A DNA stretch of 22,783 nt from Anaerolineae bacterium (lineage in GTDB: Bacteria; Chloroflexota; Anaerolineae; B4-G1; SLSP01). The stretch spans positions 1 to 22,783 of the forward strand of contig JAIOSN010000012.1 in NCBI GenBank assembly GCA_021107605.1. Direction: 5' to 3'. The position numbers and the translations under genes were made by a program. The notes under the pieces are model-generated. The model worked only from the letters and a program-made list of their open reading frames with translations, did not search any database and had not been told where the DNA came from. Below are positions 14,836-22,772 of the stretch, one piece after another (positions within the stretch are counted from its first letter, which is position 1; each line of letters starts with the position of its first letter).

Positions 14836-15428
14836 GTAAGCCCTACGGCAATTTGCAGAAATATCAAAGCTCGAATCCTTTGCAGCGGTTCCTGATCGCT
14901 AGATTCCTGCGCAAGGTAGGGTCATTGGTTGCGGCCTTGCCTGTTGCGGAGGTGTTAGATGTCGGTTGCGCCGAGAGCTTCGTCAGCCGGTACTTGGCCG
15001 GCGTGGCGGGATTGCGGCTTAGCTTTGCCGGGGTGGATATTGACGCGGCGGCTCTGAAGCGCGGGCAGGCGGTATTTCCTCAGATGCTGCGAAGTTTTGG
15101 CAACATCACCGCTTTGCCTTTTGCTACCGAGCAATTTGATTTGGTGTTATGCACGGAGGTTTTGGAGCATTTACCGGAGCCGCTCCTGGGGTTGCGTGAG
15201 CTGCGGCGTGTGACACGTGGCTATTGCCTGTTGAGTGTGCCTCACGAACCGTGGTTCCGCGCGCTGAATTTCTTGCGGGGTAAGCACGTTCGGCAAGGGG
15301 GCAATGACCCGGAGCATTTGCAGAACTGGACAGGTCGCCGGTTTGCGGCGTTTGTGAGCCGAGAGTTTGAGGTTATTTCAGCGCAGAGATCGTTACCCTG
15401 GTACATCGTGCTGGGGAAGAAGCGGTAA
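14832..15428 (+). CDS. Class I SAM-dependent methyltransferase (Methyltransf_11 type)
   Basis: A 198-residue cytoplasmic methyltransferase. Motif I is EVLDVGCAESFVSRYL (40-55), followed by the acidic FAGVDIDAAAL (66-75), ALPFATEQFDLVLCTEVLEHL (94-114) and a LLSVPHEPW strand. I chose ATG 14832 because AGGAGG sits 8 nt upstream and it overlaps the previous stop; the longer open frame from 14649 lies inside the preceding gene. In this setting it could methylate a sugar or lipid-linked glycan, for example as an O-methyl cap, but the substrate is not readable from the sequence. Confidence 0.88.
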   Translation: MSKPYGNLQKYQSSNPLQRFLIARFLRKVGSLVAALPVAEVLDVGCAESFVSRYLAGVAGLRLSFAGVDIDAAALKRGQAVFPQMLRSFGNITALPFATEQFDLVLCTEVLEHLPEPLLGLRELRRVTRGYCLLSVPHEPWFRALNFLRGKHVRQGGNDPEHLQNWTGRRFAAFVSREFEVISAQRSLPWYIVLGKKR

Positions 15429-15432
15429 GCCA

Positions 15433-15629
15433 ATGGAATCAAATGATGCTCGGGCTGGTCCTTGTAGACAAATGGGGATGTTTTATTGGCAGAAGCATAG
15501 AAAACGGTTGAACGAATTATTGCGGTGAATTTTCGTCACGGTGAGGCTGGAGTGTATTCTAAGACGTTGTATTTTAAAGAATGGTTGCGGGAGCTCAAGA
15601 GCCACGAAATTTTGAGGAGGAGATCATGA
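15433..15629 (+). pseudogene. Broken short gene between methyltransferase and epimerase
   Basis: An ATG at 15433, 4 nt after the methyltransferase stop, opens 31 codons (including MFYWQKHRKRLNELLR) ending at TGA 15526-15528. In a different frame, open from the TAG at 15498-15500, protein-like sequence continues as AVNFRHGEAGVYSK, then TLYFKEWLRELKSHEIL, and stops at TGA 15627-15629. That stop overlaps the next gene's ATG as ATGA, exactly as intact neighbours in this operon do. The simplest reading is one gene reduced by deletion and frameshift. I do not recognise its family, and chance open frames cannot be excluded at this length. Confidence 0.4.
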
Positions 15630-16597
15630 CATCAATTTCTAAGGTAGAAGGTAAAACTATATTCATTACGGGTGGCGCAGGTTTTATTGGGGCTACTCTT
15701 GTCCAAAGATTGGTTGAAAACAATCGAATCATCGTTTATGATAATCTTTCCCGTAATTCCTTGAGAGATAGACCCTGCCGAGATCATCCTAATCTCACCC
15801 TGGTTGAAGGGGATGTTCTGGATTTTGAGCACCTTAGTCAAGCCATGATAGGGGCTGACATTGTTGTCCATTGTGCAGCCGTTGCGGGGGTTGATGCAGT
15901 AATTAAAAGTCCCGTTACCACGATGCGCGTGAATATGATTGGCTCAGCTAATGTGTTGGAGGCAGCGGCTAACCTATCACATTGTGATCGAGTGGTTTGT
16001 TTTTCTACCAGCGAGGTGTTTGGGCAATATGCTTTCCGTTCCTCGGAAGGTGACAAGACTGTGATGGGGGTGGTTGGCGAAGCTAGGTGGACTTACGCGG
16101 TGAGCAAATTGGCTGAAGAACACCTGGCGATTGCCTATTATCAAGAGAAATGGTTACCTACTACAGTTGTACGTCCTTTTAACGTTTATGGACCGGGGCA
16201 GGTGGGCGGAGGCGCTCTAAGAACGTTTGTGATCCGGGCATTGCAGAATCAACCGCTAGAAATTCATGGCGATGGTACGCAGATCCGCGCCTGGTGCTAT
16301 GTGGATGATATGATTGATGGTGTGCTTCTGGCAATGGTACACCCAAAAGCTGTAGGAGAATCATTTAACATCGGCAATCAGCGGGCGGTGATAACTATTT
16401 ATGGCTTAGCTAACACAGTGATTCGTGTGCTTGATTCTGAGTCGCCCATCATTTTCACCCGCAAAGATTACGCCGATGTGGAACTCCGTATTCCATCGGT
16501 ACGAAAGATACGCGATTTGTTGGGCTTTGAGGCCAAGATTGAACTGGAAGAAGGTGTTCGTCGCACCGCTGTATATTACAGGAGTCACTTGTCATGA
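15626..16597 (+). CDS. NAD-dependent nucleotide-sugar epimerase/dehydratase (extended SDR)
   Basis: A 323-residue cytoplasmic enzyme acting on an NDP-sugar through a 4-keto intermediate. Seen: Rossmann motif GGAGFIG (16-22), the catalytic Ser/Thr in FSTSEVFG (126-133), Y157 and K161 of YAVSK, and RPFNVYGPG, a signature of UDP-sugar epimerases and decarboxylases. ATG 15626 is chosen for its GAGGAGG site (15614-15620) and typical N-terminus; the frame is open from 15581 without a better start. The stop overlaps the next start (ATGA), pairing it with the aminotransferase. Candidate activities are C4-epimerase (GalE-like) or UDP-glucuronate decarboxylase (UXS/ArnA-like). FSTSEV-FG with RPFN slightly favours the latter group, but this is not decisive. 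Confidence 0.9.
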   Translation: MTSISKVEGKTIFITGGAGFIGATLVQRLVENNRIIVYDNLSRNSLRDRPCRDHPNLTLVEGDVLDFEHLSQAMIGADIVVHCAAVAGVDAVIKSPVTTMRVNMIGSANVLEAAANLSHCDRVVCFSTSEVFGQYAFRSSEGDKTVMGVVGEARWTYAVSKLAEEHLAIAYYQEKWLPTTVVRPFNVYGPGQVGGGALRTFVIRALQNQPLEIHGDGTQIRAWCYVDDMIDGVLLAMVHPKAVGESFNIGNQRAVITIYGLANTVIRVLDSESPIIFTRKDYADVELRIPSVRKIRDLLGFEAKIELEEGVRRTAVYYRSHLS

Positions 16598-17727
16598 TTC
16601 GTTTGATTATTCCTTCGATTGAAGAGGATGACTTGCAGGCGGTCAGGGAGATTTTAGCTTCTGGTTATCTGGTACAAGGTCCGAGAGTGGCGGCTTTTGA
16701 GCGGGCGATTGCCGACTATGTCGGTGTACAACATGCGGTGGCAGTAAGTAATTGTACTGCGGCCTTGCACCTTTCTTTGCTGGCTTTGGATGTACGCCCC
16801 GGTGATTTGGTCGTGGTGGCGGCTTACTCTTGGATTGCTACGGCTAACGTGATTGAGCTCTGTGGCGCACAGCCGGTCTTTGTAGATGTTCAACCGGATA
16901 CGTTTAATATGGATCCAATGCAATTGGCGCAGGTTATGGGGCGTCTGATGGAGAATTCCGCAACGGCGGTGCGGGTTAAAGCGATTTTGCCTGTGCATAC
17001 TTTTGGTCAAATGGCTGATATGCCGGCAATTTTGGAAGTTGCCCGGCATTATCGAATCCCGGTGGTGGAGGATGCTGCCTGCGCATTGGGGGCGTCTTGG
17101 GATGGTCTCCCGGCAGGATCTTGGGGATCTATGGGCTGTTTTAGTTTTCATCCCCGTAAAGCCATTACGACGGGTGAGGGGGGGATGATTGTCACCAATG
17201 ACGCTGGATTGGCTCGTACCTTGCGTATGCTGCGTAATCATGGCCTGGATCCAGAATCCACTACTGCCGACTTTGTTCGTCCGGGCTTCAATTATCGGCT
17301 AACTGAGTTTCAAGGCGCGCTAGGATTAACGCAGTTCGCAAAACTGGAACGGATTATCACTGCGCGACAGAAAGCGGCAGCTCACTATGACCAATTGTTG
17401 GCGGGCGCCTCGCTGTGTTCTCCGGTGGTGAGTCCTGGTGTGCGACATATTTATCAATCTTATGTAACTTTGTTGCCTGAAGAGGCTGTTTCGCGGCGTG
17501 CTGATTTGATACGTCATTGGCATGAACAAGACGTTGAGGCCGCCATTGGCACGATTCACATGCCGCTGACTGCCTATTATCAGAGTCGTTATGGGTATCG
17601 TGAGGGGGATTTCCCTGTGACTGATGTTGTGGCGGAGCGTTCTGTGACCTTGCCGTTGTATGAAAACATGTCGCCAACAGTTCAGGCGCGGGTAGTGGAA
17701 GTTGTCCTTGCGGATTTGATGGTGTGA
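16594..17727 (+). CDS. DegT/DnrJ/EryC1/StrS-family PLP-dependent sugar aminotransferase
   Basis: A 377-residue fold-type I enzyme that would transfer an amino group, usually from glutamate, onto a ketosugar nucleotide. Key features: SNCTAALHLSLLA (phosphate-binding turn, 52-64), AYSWIATANVI, VEDAACALGA with D160 contacting the PLP ring, SFHPRK with Schiff-base lysine K189, then GEGGMIVTND, RNHGLD and GFNYRLTEFQGALG. Length is standard. AGGAG lies about 9 nt before the ATG, which overlaps the epimerase stop. Relatives include ArnB, PglE and WbpE. Together with the preceding SDR and following acyltransferase it suggests synthesis of an N-acylated amino sugar. Ring position and sugar are not determinable. 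Confidence 0.95.
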   Translation: MIRLIIPSIEEDDLQAVREILASGYLVQGPRVAAFERAIADYVGVQHAVAVSNCTAALHLSLLALDVRPGDLVVVAAYSWIATANVIELCGAQPVFVDVQPDTFNMDPMQLAQVMGRLMENSATAVRVKAILPVHTFGQMADMPAILEVARHYRIPVVEDAACALGASWDGLPAGSWGSMGCFSFHPRKAITTGEGGMIVTNDAGLARTLRMLRNHGLDPESTTADFVRPGFNYRLTEFQGALGLTQFAKLERIITARQKAAAHYDQLLAGASLCSPVVSPGVRHIYQSYVTLLPEEAVSRRADLIRHWHEQDVEAAIGTIHMPLTAYYQSRYGYREGDFPVTDVVAERSVTLPLYENMSPTVQARVVEVVLADLMV

Positions 17728-17746
17728 GTTGCGGAGGAAACGGGTG

Positions 17747-18289
17747 ATGAAGAGCCATGGTACTGGAGAGTTTTCCACCTCACAATTTGCTGTGTTAGGT
17801 GAAGGGGTGGTGTTTGAGACAGGGGTACTTGTTTTTCACCCCGAGAATATTGAAATTGGTGATAATGTTTATGTGGGACATTATGCGATTTTGAAAGCTT
17901 ACTATAAAAATAAAATGATTATCGGGAACGGAACGTGGATTGGCCAGCAGTGTTTTTTTCATAGTGCCGGGGGGCTAGTGATTGGCGAGAACGTTGGCAT
18001 TGGTCCAGGGGTTAAAATTGTCACCTCTTCACATCGTTTAGACCAGTTGGCCTGTCCAATTCTGCATAGTGAGATAAAATTTGCCCCGGTTGTGATTGAA
18101 TCAGATGCTGATATTGGGGTGGGTGCTATCTTGTTACCTGGTGTGCATGTCGGCCGAGGATCTCAAGTCGCGGCAGGGGCGGTGGTTGTCTCTGATGTTC
18201 CAGATTATGCTATTGTAGGCGGTGTGCCGGCTAGAGTGATTCGAATGCGAGCATGGTATAAAGGAGTACACTATGCCGGTTGGATGTGA
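17747..18289 (+). CDS. Left-handed beta-helix (hexapeptide-repeat) acyltransferase
   Basis: A 180-residue trimeric-type acyltransferase. Imperfect hexapeptide repeats run from about 33 to 165: IEIGDN, VYVGHY, MIIGNG, TWIGQQ, LVIGEN, VGIGPG, then SSHRLD (H96 a likely catalytic or structural histidine), ADIGVG, VHVGRG and the usual AGAVVVSDVPDYAIVGGVPARVI ending. ATG 17747, or the adjacent GTG 17744, is supported by GGAGG at about 17733-17737; the frame is open from TTG 17729. It would acetylate an amino group made by the aminotransferase 19 nt upstream (PglD/WbpD-like role) or a sugar hydroxyl. N- versus O-acylation is not decided by sequence. Its last 17 nt overlap the next gene. Confidence 0.9.
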   Translation: MKSHGTGEFSTSQFAVLGEGVVFETGVLVFHPENIEIGDNVYVGHYAILKAYYKNKMIIGNGTWIGQQCFFHSAGGLVIGENVGIGPGVKIVTSSHRLDQLACPILHSEIKFAPVVIESDADIGVGAILLPGVHVGRGSQVAAGAVVVSDVPDYAIVGGVPARVIRMRAWYKGVHYAGWM

Positions 18290-18977
18290 AGATAGATTGG
18301 ATATTACGATCGTAGTGATGGCTTTTAATGAGGTTCAGACTTTAGAGAAGGTCGTTCTGAACTTGGTTTCAGTAGCCACTGCAGTAGGACTTTCTTATGA
18401 GATTGTAATTGTGGATGATGGCAGCACCGATGGTACTGGTGCAGTTGTGGAACGTTTGTGTGAATCAATACCTCAAGTAAAGGGAATTCATCACGGGACG
18501 AACCTGGGATTAGGGATGGTTTATCGTACTGGTTTTGAAGAAGCCAGAGGCGATTTTGTAACTTTTTTCCCCGCCGATGGTCAGTTTCCGGCTTCTATCC
18601 TTCAGCAATTTGTGCCCTTGATGACTGAAGTAGATATGGTGTTGGGGTATCTGGCTGAGCGAGACGATAGTTTTGTCGCCAAGTCTTTGTCTGGAATTGA
18701 AAGATTGCTGTATCGTGTGCTTTTAGGACCTTTCCCCAAGTTTCAAGGTGTGTTCTTGCTCCGGCGCTCGGTGTTGGCTGGCATTGAATTGAAATCGGTG
18801 GGCCGGGGATGGGCCGTGGTTATGGAACTCATTGTTCGTGTTTCGCGTGGTGGACATCAAATTGTGAGTGTCCCTACAGAGATGCGCCCTCGGGTAAGCG
18901 GAAAATCTAAGGTGAACAACTTGCCTACTATGTGGGCTAATTTGAAACAGCTAGTGGCCTTGCGGAGGTATTTGTGA
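18273..18977 (+). CDS. GT2 glycosyltransferase, soluble DPM1-like
   Basis: A 234-residue GT-A glycosyltransferase without C-terminal membrane helices. It shows ITIVVMAFNEVQTLEKVV, D48-D49 of VDDGSTDGT, FFPADGQFP (where DPM1-type enzymes usually have DADLQ), and the GKSKV loop after RPRVSG. AAAGGAG precedes the ATG, and the start overlaps the acyltransferase by 17 nt, so translation is coupled. It is the second DPM1-like enzyme in the cluster, so two different polyprenyl-linked sugars may be made. The PADGQ variant matches the polyprenol-P synthase/dolichol-type set in many bacteria, so activity is expected. Donor and acceptor are unknown. Confidence 0.85.
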   Translation: MPVGCEDRLDITIVVMAFNEVQTLEKVVLNLVSVATAVGLSYEIVIVDDGSTDGTGAVVERLCESIPQVKGIHHGTNLGLGMVYRTGFEEARGDFVTFFPADGQFPASILQQFVPLMTEVDMVLGYLAERDDSFVAKSLSGIERLLYRVLLGPFPKFQGVFLLRRSVLAGIELKSVGRGWAVVMELIVRVSRGGHQIVSVPTEMRPRVSGKSKVNNLPTMWANLKQLVALRRYL

Positions 18978-19343
18978 GTGATTCATTATGGATTCAATCA
19001 GAAGACGGTGGTAGCGGCAAAAAATAAGTGATAATTTTTTCACACCCAGACCGAGATTGCGCCACCCAGCGGCGGATGGGTAGACCTCTGAGGTCTGAGA
19101 TCGGGTCGGCCTGAGTAGTAACGAAAACACAATATATTGGGGTTTGCGAACGAGCGCCGGTATTTCATATTAGGTTGGCTCTGTTCATCACTTGCCATTT
19201 AACCACTCCCCTTGATTTTAGGGTGTACTTGAATCTTGATGATATCATGTTACTCATTGCAGTGAAGTAGTTCGGAGATAGAAATGCATAGAAAAGCACT
19301 GGGGCTGCATGAGGAACTTATTTGTTGAGGAGGATATATCCCT
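18978..19343 (+). other. Gene-free interval with one AGACCTC palindrome and the GT39 leader
   Basis: No coding sequence is recognised. The only structured element is AGACCTCTGAGGTCT at 19082-19096, the third member of the family at 6733 and 6817. The stretch from about 19230 to 19343 is A/T-rich and ends with GAGGAGGA, the ribosome site of the next gene. No convincing promoter boxes were found, though the gap suggests that the GT39 gene starts a new transcription unit. Confidence 0.5.
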
Positions 19344-20891
19344 GTGGATTTGAGACGTTTTGACCATATATCACGACGCAAAATCCTCACTGCAGTAGTT
19401 TGGGTTGTGATTCTTGGGTTTCACATTTTCACACTGATGCGTTTCCCTCAGCCGTTTGTAGATGAGGCCTGGGTTGCCAATCGGGCTTGGTGGTTTCTAA
19501 AAACTGGTAGAGCTTTCGGTACGGTTGACACTGATTTCATGGTTGCTTATCTTGGTTACTGGACCTACTTTCCATTGCTTCCGGCGCTGGTCCAGGTGTT
19601 CAGTTTGTGGGTTGCTGGCGCACCAAGTCTGTTTGCAGTGCGGATAGTATCGTTATTTTTTGGACTAATTCTATTGGCGGCGGTCTACGCCATTGCCAAT
19701 CGTGTGGGGGGGAGGCGGTATGCTCTTCTTAGTATAGCATTTGTCGCCTTTTCTTGGCCTTTTTGCATTTCTGCCCACTGGGCGCGATATGATATTATGG
19801 CGGCGGCAATTGGTTTTGTGGCAATAGCGCTCTATTTCAACAATCCGCACCGTAGCGTATGGATAAGTATGCTATCTGGATTTTGCATTGGCATTGCTTT
19901 TGAGTTTCATCCACACGCCGCTATCTATGCACCAGCGGTAGGAGTGTTGTACTTGTGGGAATCACGGTGGAAGGTATTTCGGCGCTGCGATTTCTGGAGT
20001 TTTATTGGAGGAGGGCTTCTGGGTGGATTGGTATACGTGGCGTTACACGTTTTGCCTTATCCGCAAACGTATGCTGCTTTCAATCGTATTTTCTTCTTTG
20101 ATACACATATACCGCCAATTTTTACGCTTGATCCTCAAATTCTTTTGCTGTCTTTCTATGATCTTGGCGTGGACTTGCTGGAACTTTCCCCGGGGGTGAT
20201 ATTGGCACCTTGGGCTATTGTGACTTGGCTGCGAAATGGGGATCAAGAGTATCTGTCCTTGAGCGTGTTGGGGGTAGGTTTGCTGGTTAGTATGGGCTTG
20301 TTAGTTCGCAATAAAGAGTTGTACTACGCGATTCTGCTGACGCCTGCGCTGGATCTGATAGTAGTCGCGTTTATACTGCGTGAGTGGCAGCAGGAACGGC
20401 AGCAGGAGTGGCATGGCCATCTGATGGAATATGTGCGCCGTGTGTTGATTTGGGGGGTAACACTGAGCACGTTGCTCAGCGTGTTTGTCGTGGTACCGCA
20501 GGCGGATTATCGGCCTGATTATCGGCAGGCTCAAATGGGCATCAACGAGGTCATACAACCGGGTGACACTATCATGGGGGCGCAAGTTTATTGGTTTGGG
20601 CTTACCAAGCATGATTATGATTCTTGGGAGGAGTTGGTATACTACCGCCGTTATGTGCCGGGTAGCACTTTGGAAGAGGCATTGGAGGCGTTTCAACCAG
20701 ATATTTTAATCTGGGATGGGCAACTTGACCAATATGTCTCTGACCACCCGGGAGCCGATGGCTATTCACGATATTTGATTTTGCCCCGCCAAGAGTTTCA
20801 GGACTTCCTGGCTCAAAAGGCAAAGTTACTCACTCGCTTTGATGGAAGATGTTATGGTCAAATTGAAGTGTATCGCATCGTCTGGCCTTGA
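19344..20891 (+). CDS. GT39/ArnT-like polytopic membrane glycosyltransferase
   Basis: A 515-residue integral membrane enzyme with about ten hydrophobic segments (first at about 14-32) and a C-terminal soluble part from about 375. FPQPFVDEAW places an Asp-Glu pair (D40-E41) in the first outside loop, the position of the catalytic acidic pair in PMT/ArnT-type enzymes. Members take a sugar from a polyprenyl-phosphate donor and transfer it outside the membrane to protein or lipid. That fits the two DPM1-like GT2 enzymes upstream. The GTG start at 19344 follows GAGGAGGA and gives a short basic N-terminus. The C-terminal domain (ILIWDGQLDQYV, QIEVYRI) resembles those of many environmental GT39 proteins and gives no acceptor clue. 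Confidence 0.85.
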   Translation: MDLRRFDHISRRKILTAVVWVVILGFHIFTLMRFPQPFVDEAWVANRAWWFLKTGRAFGTVDTDFMVAYLGYWTYFPLLPALVQVFSLWVAGAPSLFAVRIVSLFFGLILLAAVYAIANRVGGRRYALLSIAFVAFSWPFCISAHWARYDIMAAAIGFVAIALYFNNPHRSVWISMLSGFCIGIAFEFHPHAAIYAPAVGVLYLWESRWKVFRRCDFWSFIGGGLLGGLVYVALHVLPYPQTYAAFNRIFFFDTHIPPIFTLDPQILLLSFYDLGVDLLELSPGVILAPWAIVTWLRNGDQEYLSLSVLGVGLLVSMGLLVRNKELYYAILLTPALDLIVVAFILREWQQERQQEWHGHLMEYVRRVLIWGVTLSTLLSVFVVVPQADYRPDYRQAQMGINEVIQPGDTIMGAQVYWFGLTKHDYDSWEELVYYRRYVPGSTLEEALEAFQPDILIWDGQLDQYVSDHPGADGYSRYLILPRQEFQDFLAQKAKLLTRFDGRCYGQIEVYRIVWP

Positions 20892-21021
20892 CCGATATGC
20901 TTGAAATGTGTCTGTGTACGCACAGGGGCAGAAGTGACACGGGCCCCCCGCATTCCAGGTCCAATGCCCCACCACTACTTTTGCAGGACTACCATCGAAT
21001 TAACTGGACGGCCGAATAATC

Positions 21022-22260
21022 ATGAAACGGTTATTACCCTTACTATTTCGCGCTTTGTTCATCTTGAATGTTGGATTGACCCTGGGAAATGTCGGGCTTT
21101 GGTTGAGTGCGATGCGCCAGGACTTGTTTTGGCGCGCGGATTTCACAGCCTTGTATACTGGTGGAACATTAGTACAGGAGGGACAAGGGGCGCATCTCTA
21201 TGATTTCGACGTGCAGACTCGCTATCAACAAAAAATTCTTGAGGGGCGCAGTTTCAAGGATGGCTTGTTGCCATTTGATTATCCTCCTCACACGGCGCTG
21301 TTCTTTGCTCCCTTGAGTTATCTTCCCCGTGTTGTTGCCTTTGATTTGTGGTTGATCGTCCAGCTAGCATTGTTGACGTGGTTAGTTCGACTTTTACTAG
21401 ATCTGACTGTTGAATGGTCTGCGCAGGAGCGATGGCTGCTGTTGAGCGCGGTTTTAGCCTTACCTCCATTGCTTTTGACTTTTATGTTAGGTAGTTTTTC
21501 GCTGCTATTGTTGCTTTGTCTTTTGAAATTTTACCAAACTCTAAAGCACGGAATGGAACCTAATAGCGGATGGTGGTTAGTTTTAGGAAGCCTAAAACCG
21601 CAGAGCATTTTGTTGCCCGGTTTGATATTGATTGGGGCCTGGCGCTGGCGTGCCGTGAAGGTAATTGTGTTTGCGGGCATCGCGCTGTTGGTTATTTGTG
21701 TTTTGATGCTATCGCCTCAAGTATGGGTTGATTTTATCAAGACTATTTTGAAGGTGGGAGGACTATTTGATAAGATGGGAGTCGTTTTGGTTGATATGTA
21801 TAACTTTAAGGGCTTGTTAGCGTCTGTGTTAGGCAAAGATTCTTTAATCTTAATCAGTGGCGCGAGCCTTGTGGCCTTGTTTGCCGCCGCAGGGGGAACT
21901 TTATGGATTTGGCATTTTTCGTGGGACACATCCGAGCCGGAATTTGAACTGCGGTTGGCTTTGACGATGGGATTGGGTTTGTTTTTTAGTTTGCATCTTT
22001 ATCCTCAAGATAGTTTAATGTGGGTTGCTCCGGCTCTTTTGTGTTATATCTACCTGCGGCGCCGCGCTCTTCCCCGTAAAGGGTACGCGTTATTTGTGCT
22101 GACCTGGCCTTTGCTGATGTTGCTGGAGCAGTTTGGCTTTCAGGGTCGTTTGGGTATTCGTGTGCCGATTTTGGCAATGGCTGTGTTGTTGTGTTGGATG
22201 GGTTGGTTGTTGTCGGTGAGTCGGCTCAACCGGAGAGATTTGGAAAATGAGGCGTTTTAA
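21022..22260 (+). CDS. GT87 (DUF2029) polyprenyl-phosphate-dependent glycosyltransferase
   Basis: A 412-residue polytopic membrane protein with about ten helices. ADFTALYTGG (39-48) holds the acidic residue of the first outside loop, and FDYPPHTALFFAPLSYLP (85-102) is the family's characteristic Tyr-Pro-Pro stretch; LKPQSILLPGL also fits. Characterised relatives in actinobacteria transfer mannose or arabinose from polyprenyl phosphate to cell-wall glycolipids. The ribosome site is weak (GGACGG, about 10 nt upstream). It lies 130 nt after the GT39 gene; that gap shows nothing. Together they would be the two outward-facing transfer steps of the cluster. The sugar is not determinable. Confidence 0.85.
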   Translation: MKRLLPLLFRALFILNVGLTLGNVGLWLSAMRQDLFWRADFTALYTGGTLVQEGQGAHLYDFDVQTRYQQKILEGRSFKDGLLPFDYPPHTALFFAPLSYLPRVVAFDLWLIVQLALLTWLVRLLLDLTVEWSAQERWLLLSAVLALPPLLLTFMLGSFSLLLLLCLLKFYQTLKHGMEPNSGWWLVLGSLKPQSILLPGLILIGAWRWRAVKVIVFAGIALLVICVLMLSPQVWVDFIKTILKVGGLFDKMGVVLVDMYNFKGLLASVLGKDSLILISGASLVALFAAAGGTLWIWHFSWDTSEPEFELRLALTMGLGLFFSLHLYPQDSLMWVAPALLCYIYLRRRALPRKGYALFVLTWPLLMLLEQFGFQGRLGIRVPILAMAVLLCWMGWLLSVSRLNRRDLENEAF

Positions 22261-22520
22261 GAACTCGGCATTGTACCAGTTAGTGGTCTGGCGTGATGTG
22301 GATGCCGGCCCGCTTTTAGATACCCTTACCTGAAGGTCATTTTGTTTTCTGCTCGCGTTGGGAAGTGGAGAGCCATTATCAAATTATCCCGCAGCTCGCC
22401 GTGGCTACACAAGCTACGGAACCGCTTCTCTGGCAGCCATTGGAGAGTTTGCGCTTCGTCCCGCAGATATTTTCCGAACCAGGGGTTGTGCAGGATTGCA
22501 CCGCACCCGCTAACTCACTA
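22247..22520 (+). pseudogene. Short frameshifted gene coupled to the GT87 gene, function unknown
   Basis: ATG 22247 overlaps the end of the GT87 gene by 14 nt and is preceded by GGAGAG. It opens MRRFKNSALYQLVVWRDVDAGPLL-style sequence, ending at TGA about 22331. Dropping one base (the A in CTTACC near 22329) joins this directly to the neighbouring frame, which reads DTLPEGHFVFCSRWEVESHY, then QIIPQLAVATQATEPLLWQP and FVPQIFSEPGVVQDCTAP without a stop. The joined product looks like real protein. The open frame then enters the 24-bp tandem array and reaches TAA only at 22773-22775. I do not recognise the family. A sequencing error, a true frameshift or a decayed C-terminal fragment are all possible. 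Confidence 0.5.
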
Positions 22521-22548
22521 ACTTTTTTTCGCTCTTTCGCCTTCTTGC

Positions 22549-22772
22549 TCACTCGCTCACTCGCTTTCTCGCTTTATCACTCACTCGCTTTCTCGCTTTA
22601 TCACTCACTCGCTTTCTCGCTTTATCACTCACTCGCCTTCTCGCTTTATCACTCACTCGCCTTCTCGCTTTATCGCTCACTCGCCTTCTCGCTTTATCGC
22701 TCACTCGCCTTCTCGCTTTATCGCTCACTCGCCTTCTCGCTTTATCGCTCACTCGCTTTATCGCTTACTCGA
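22549..22772. repeat. 24-bp tandem repeat array, about eight copies, with a composition gradient
   Basis: CTTTATC recurs at exactly 24-bp intervals (22572, 22596, 22620, 22644, 22668, 22692, 22716, 22740), with a shorter final unit. The unit is about TCACTCACTCGCTTTCTCGCTTTA. Left copies carry GCTTTCTC and TCACTCAC; from the fourth copy GCCTTCTC appears, and from about the sixth TCGCTCAC, an order expected from stepwise slippage or unequal crossing-over. Twenty-four is a multiple of three, so frames stay open, reading SLAFSLYH/R on the plus strand and SDKARRRV on the minus strand. There are no unique spacers, so it is not CRISPR. Confidence 0.93.

Noticed and set aside
22549..22772. CRISPR array or coding minus-strand SDKARRRV repeat protein
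   Set aside because: The units abut with no spacers, and the minus frame has no start context or flanking protein sequence; it exists only because the period is a multiple of three.
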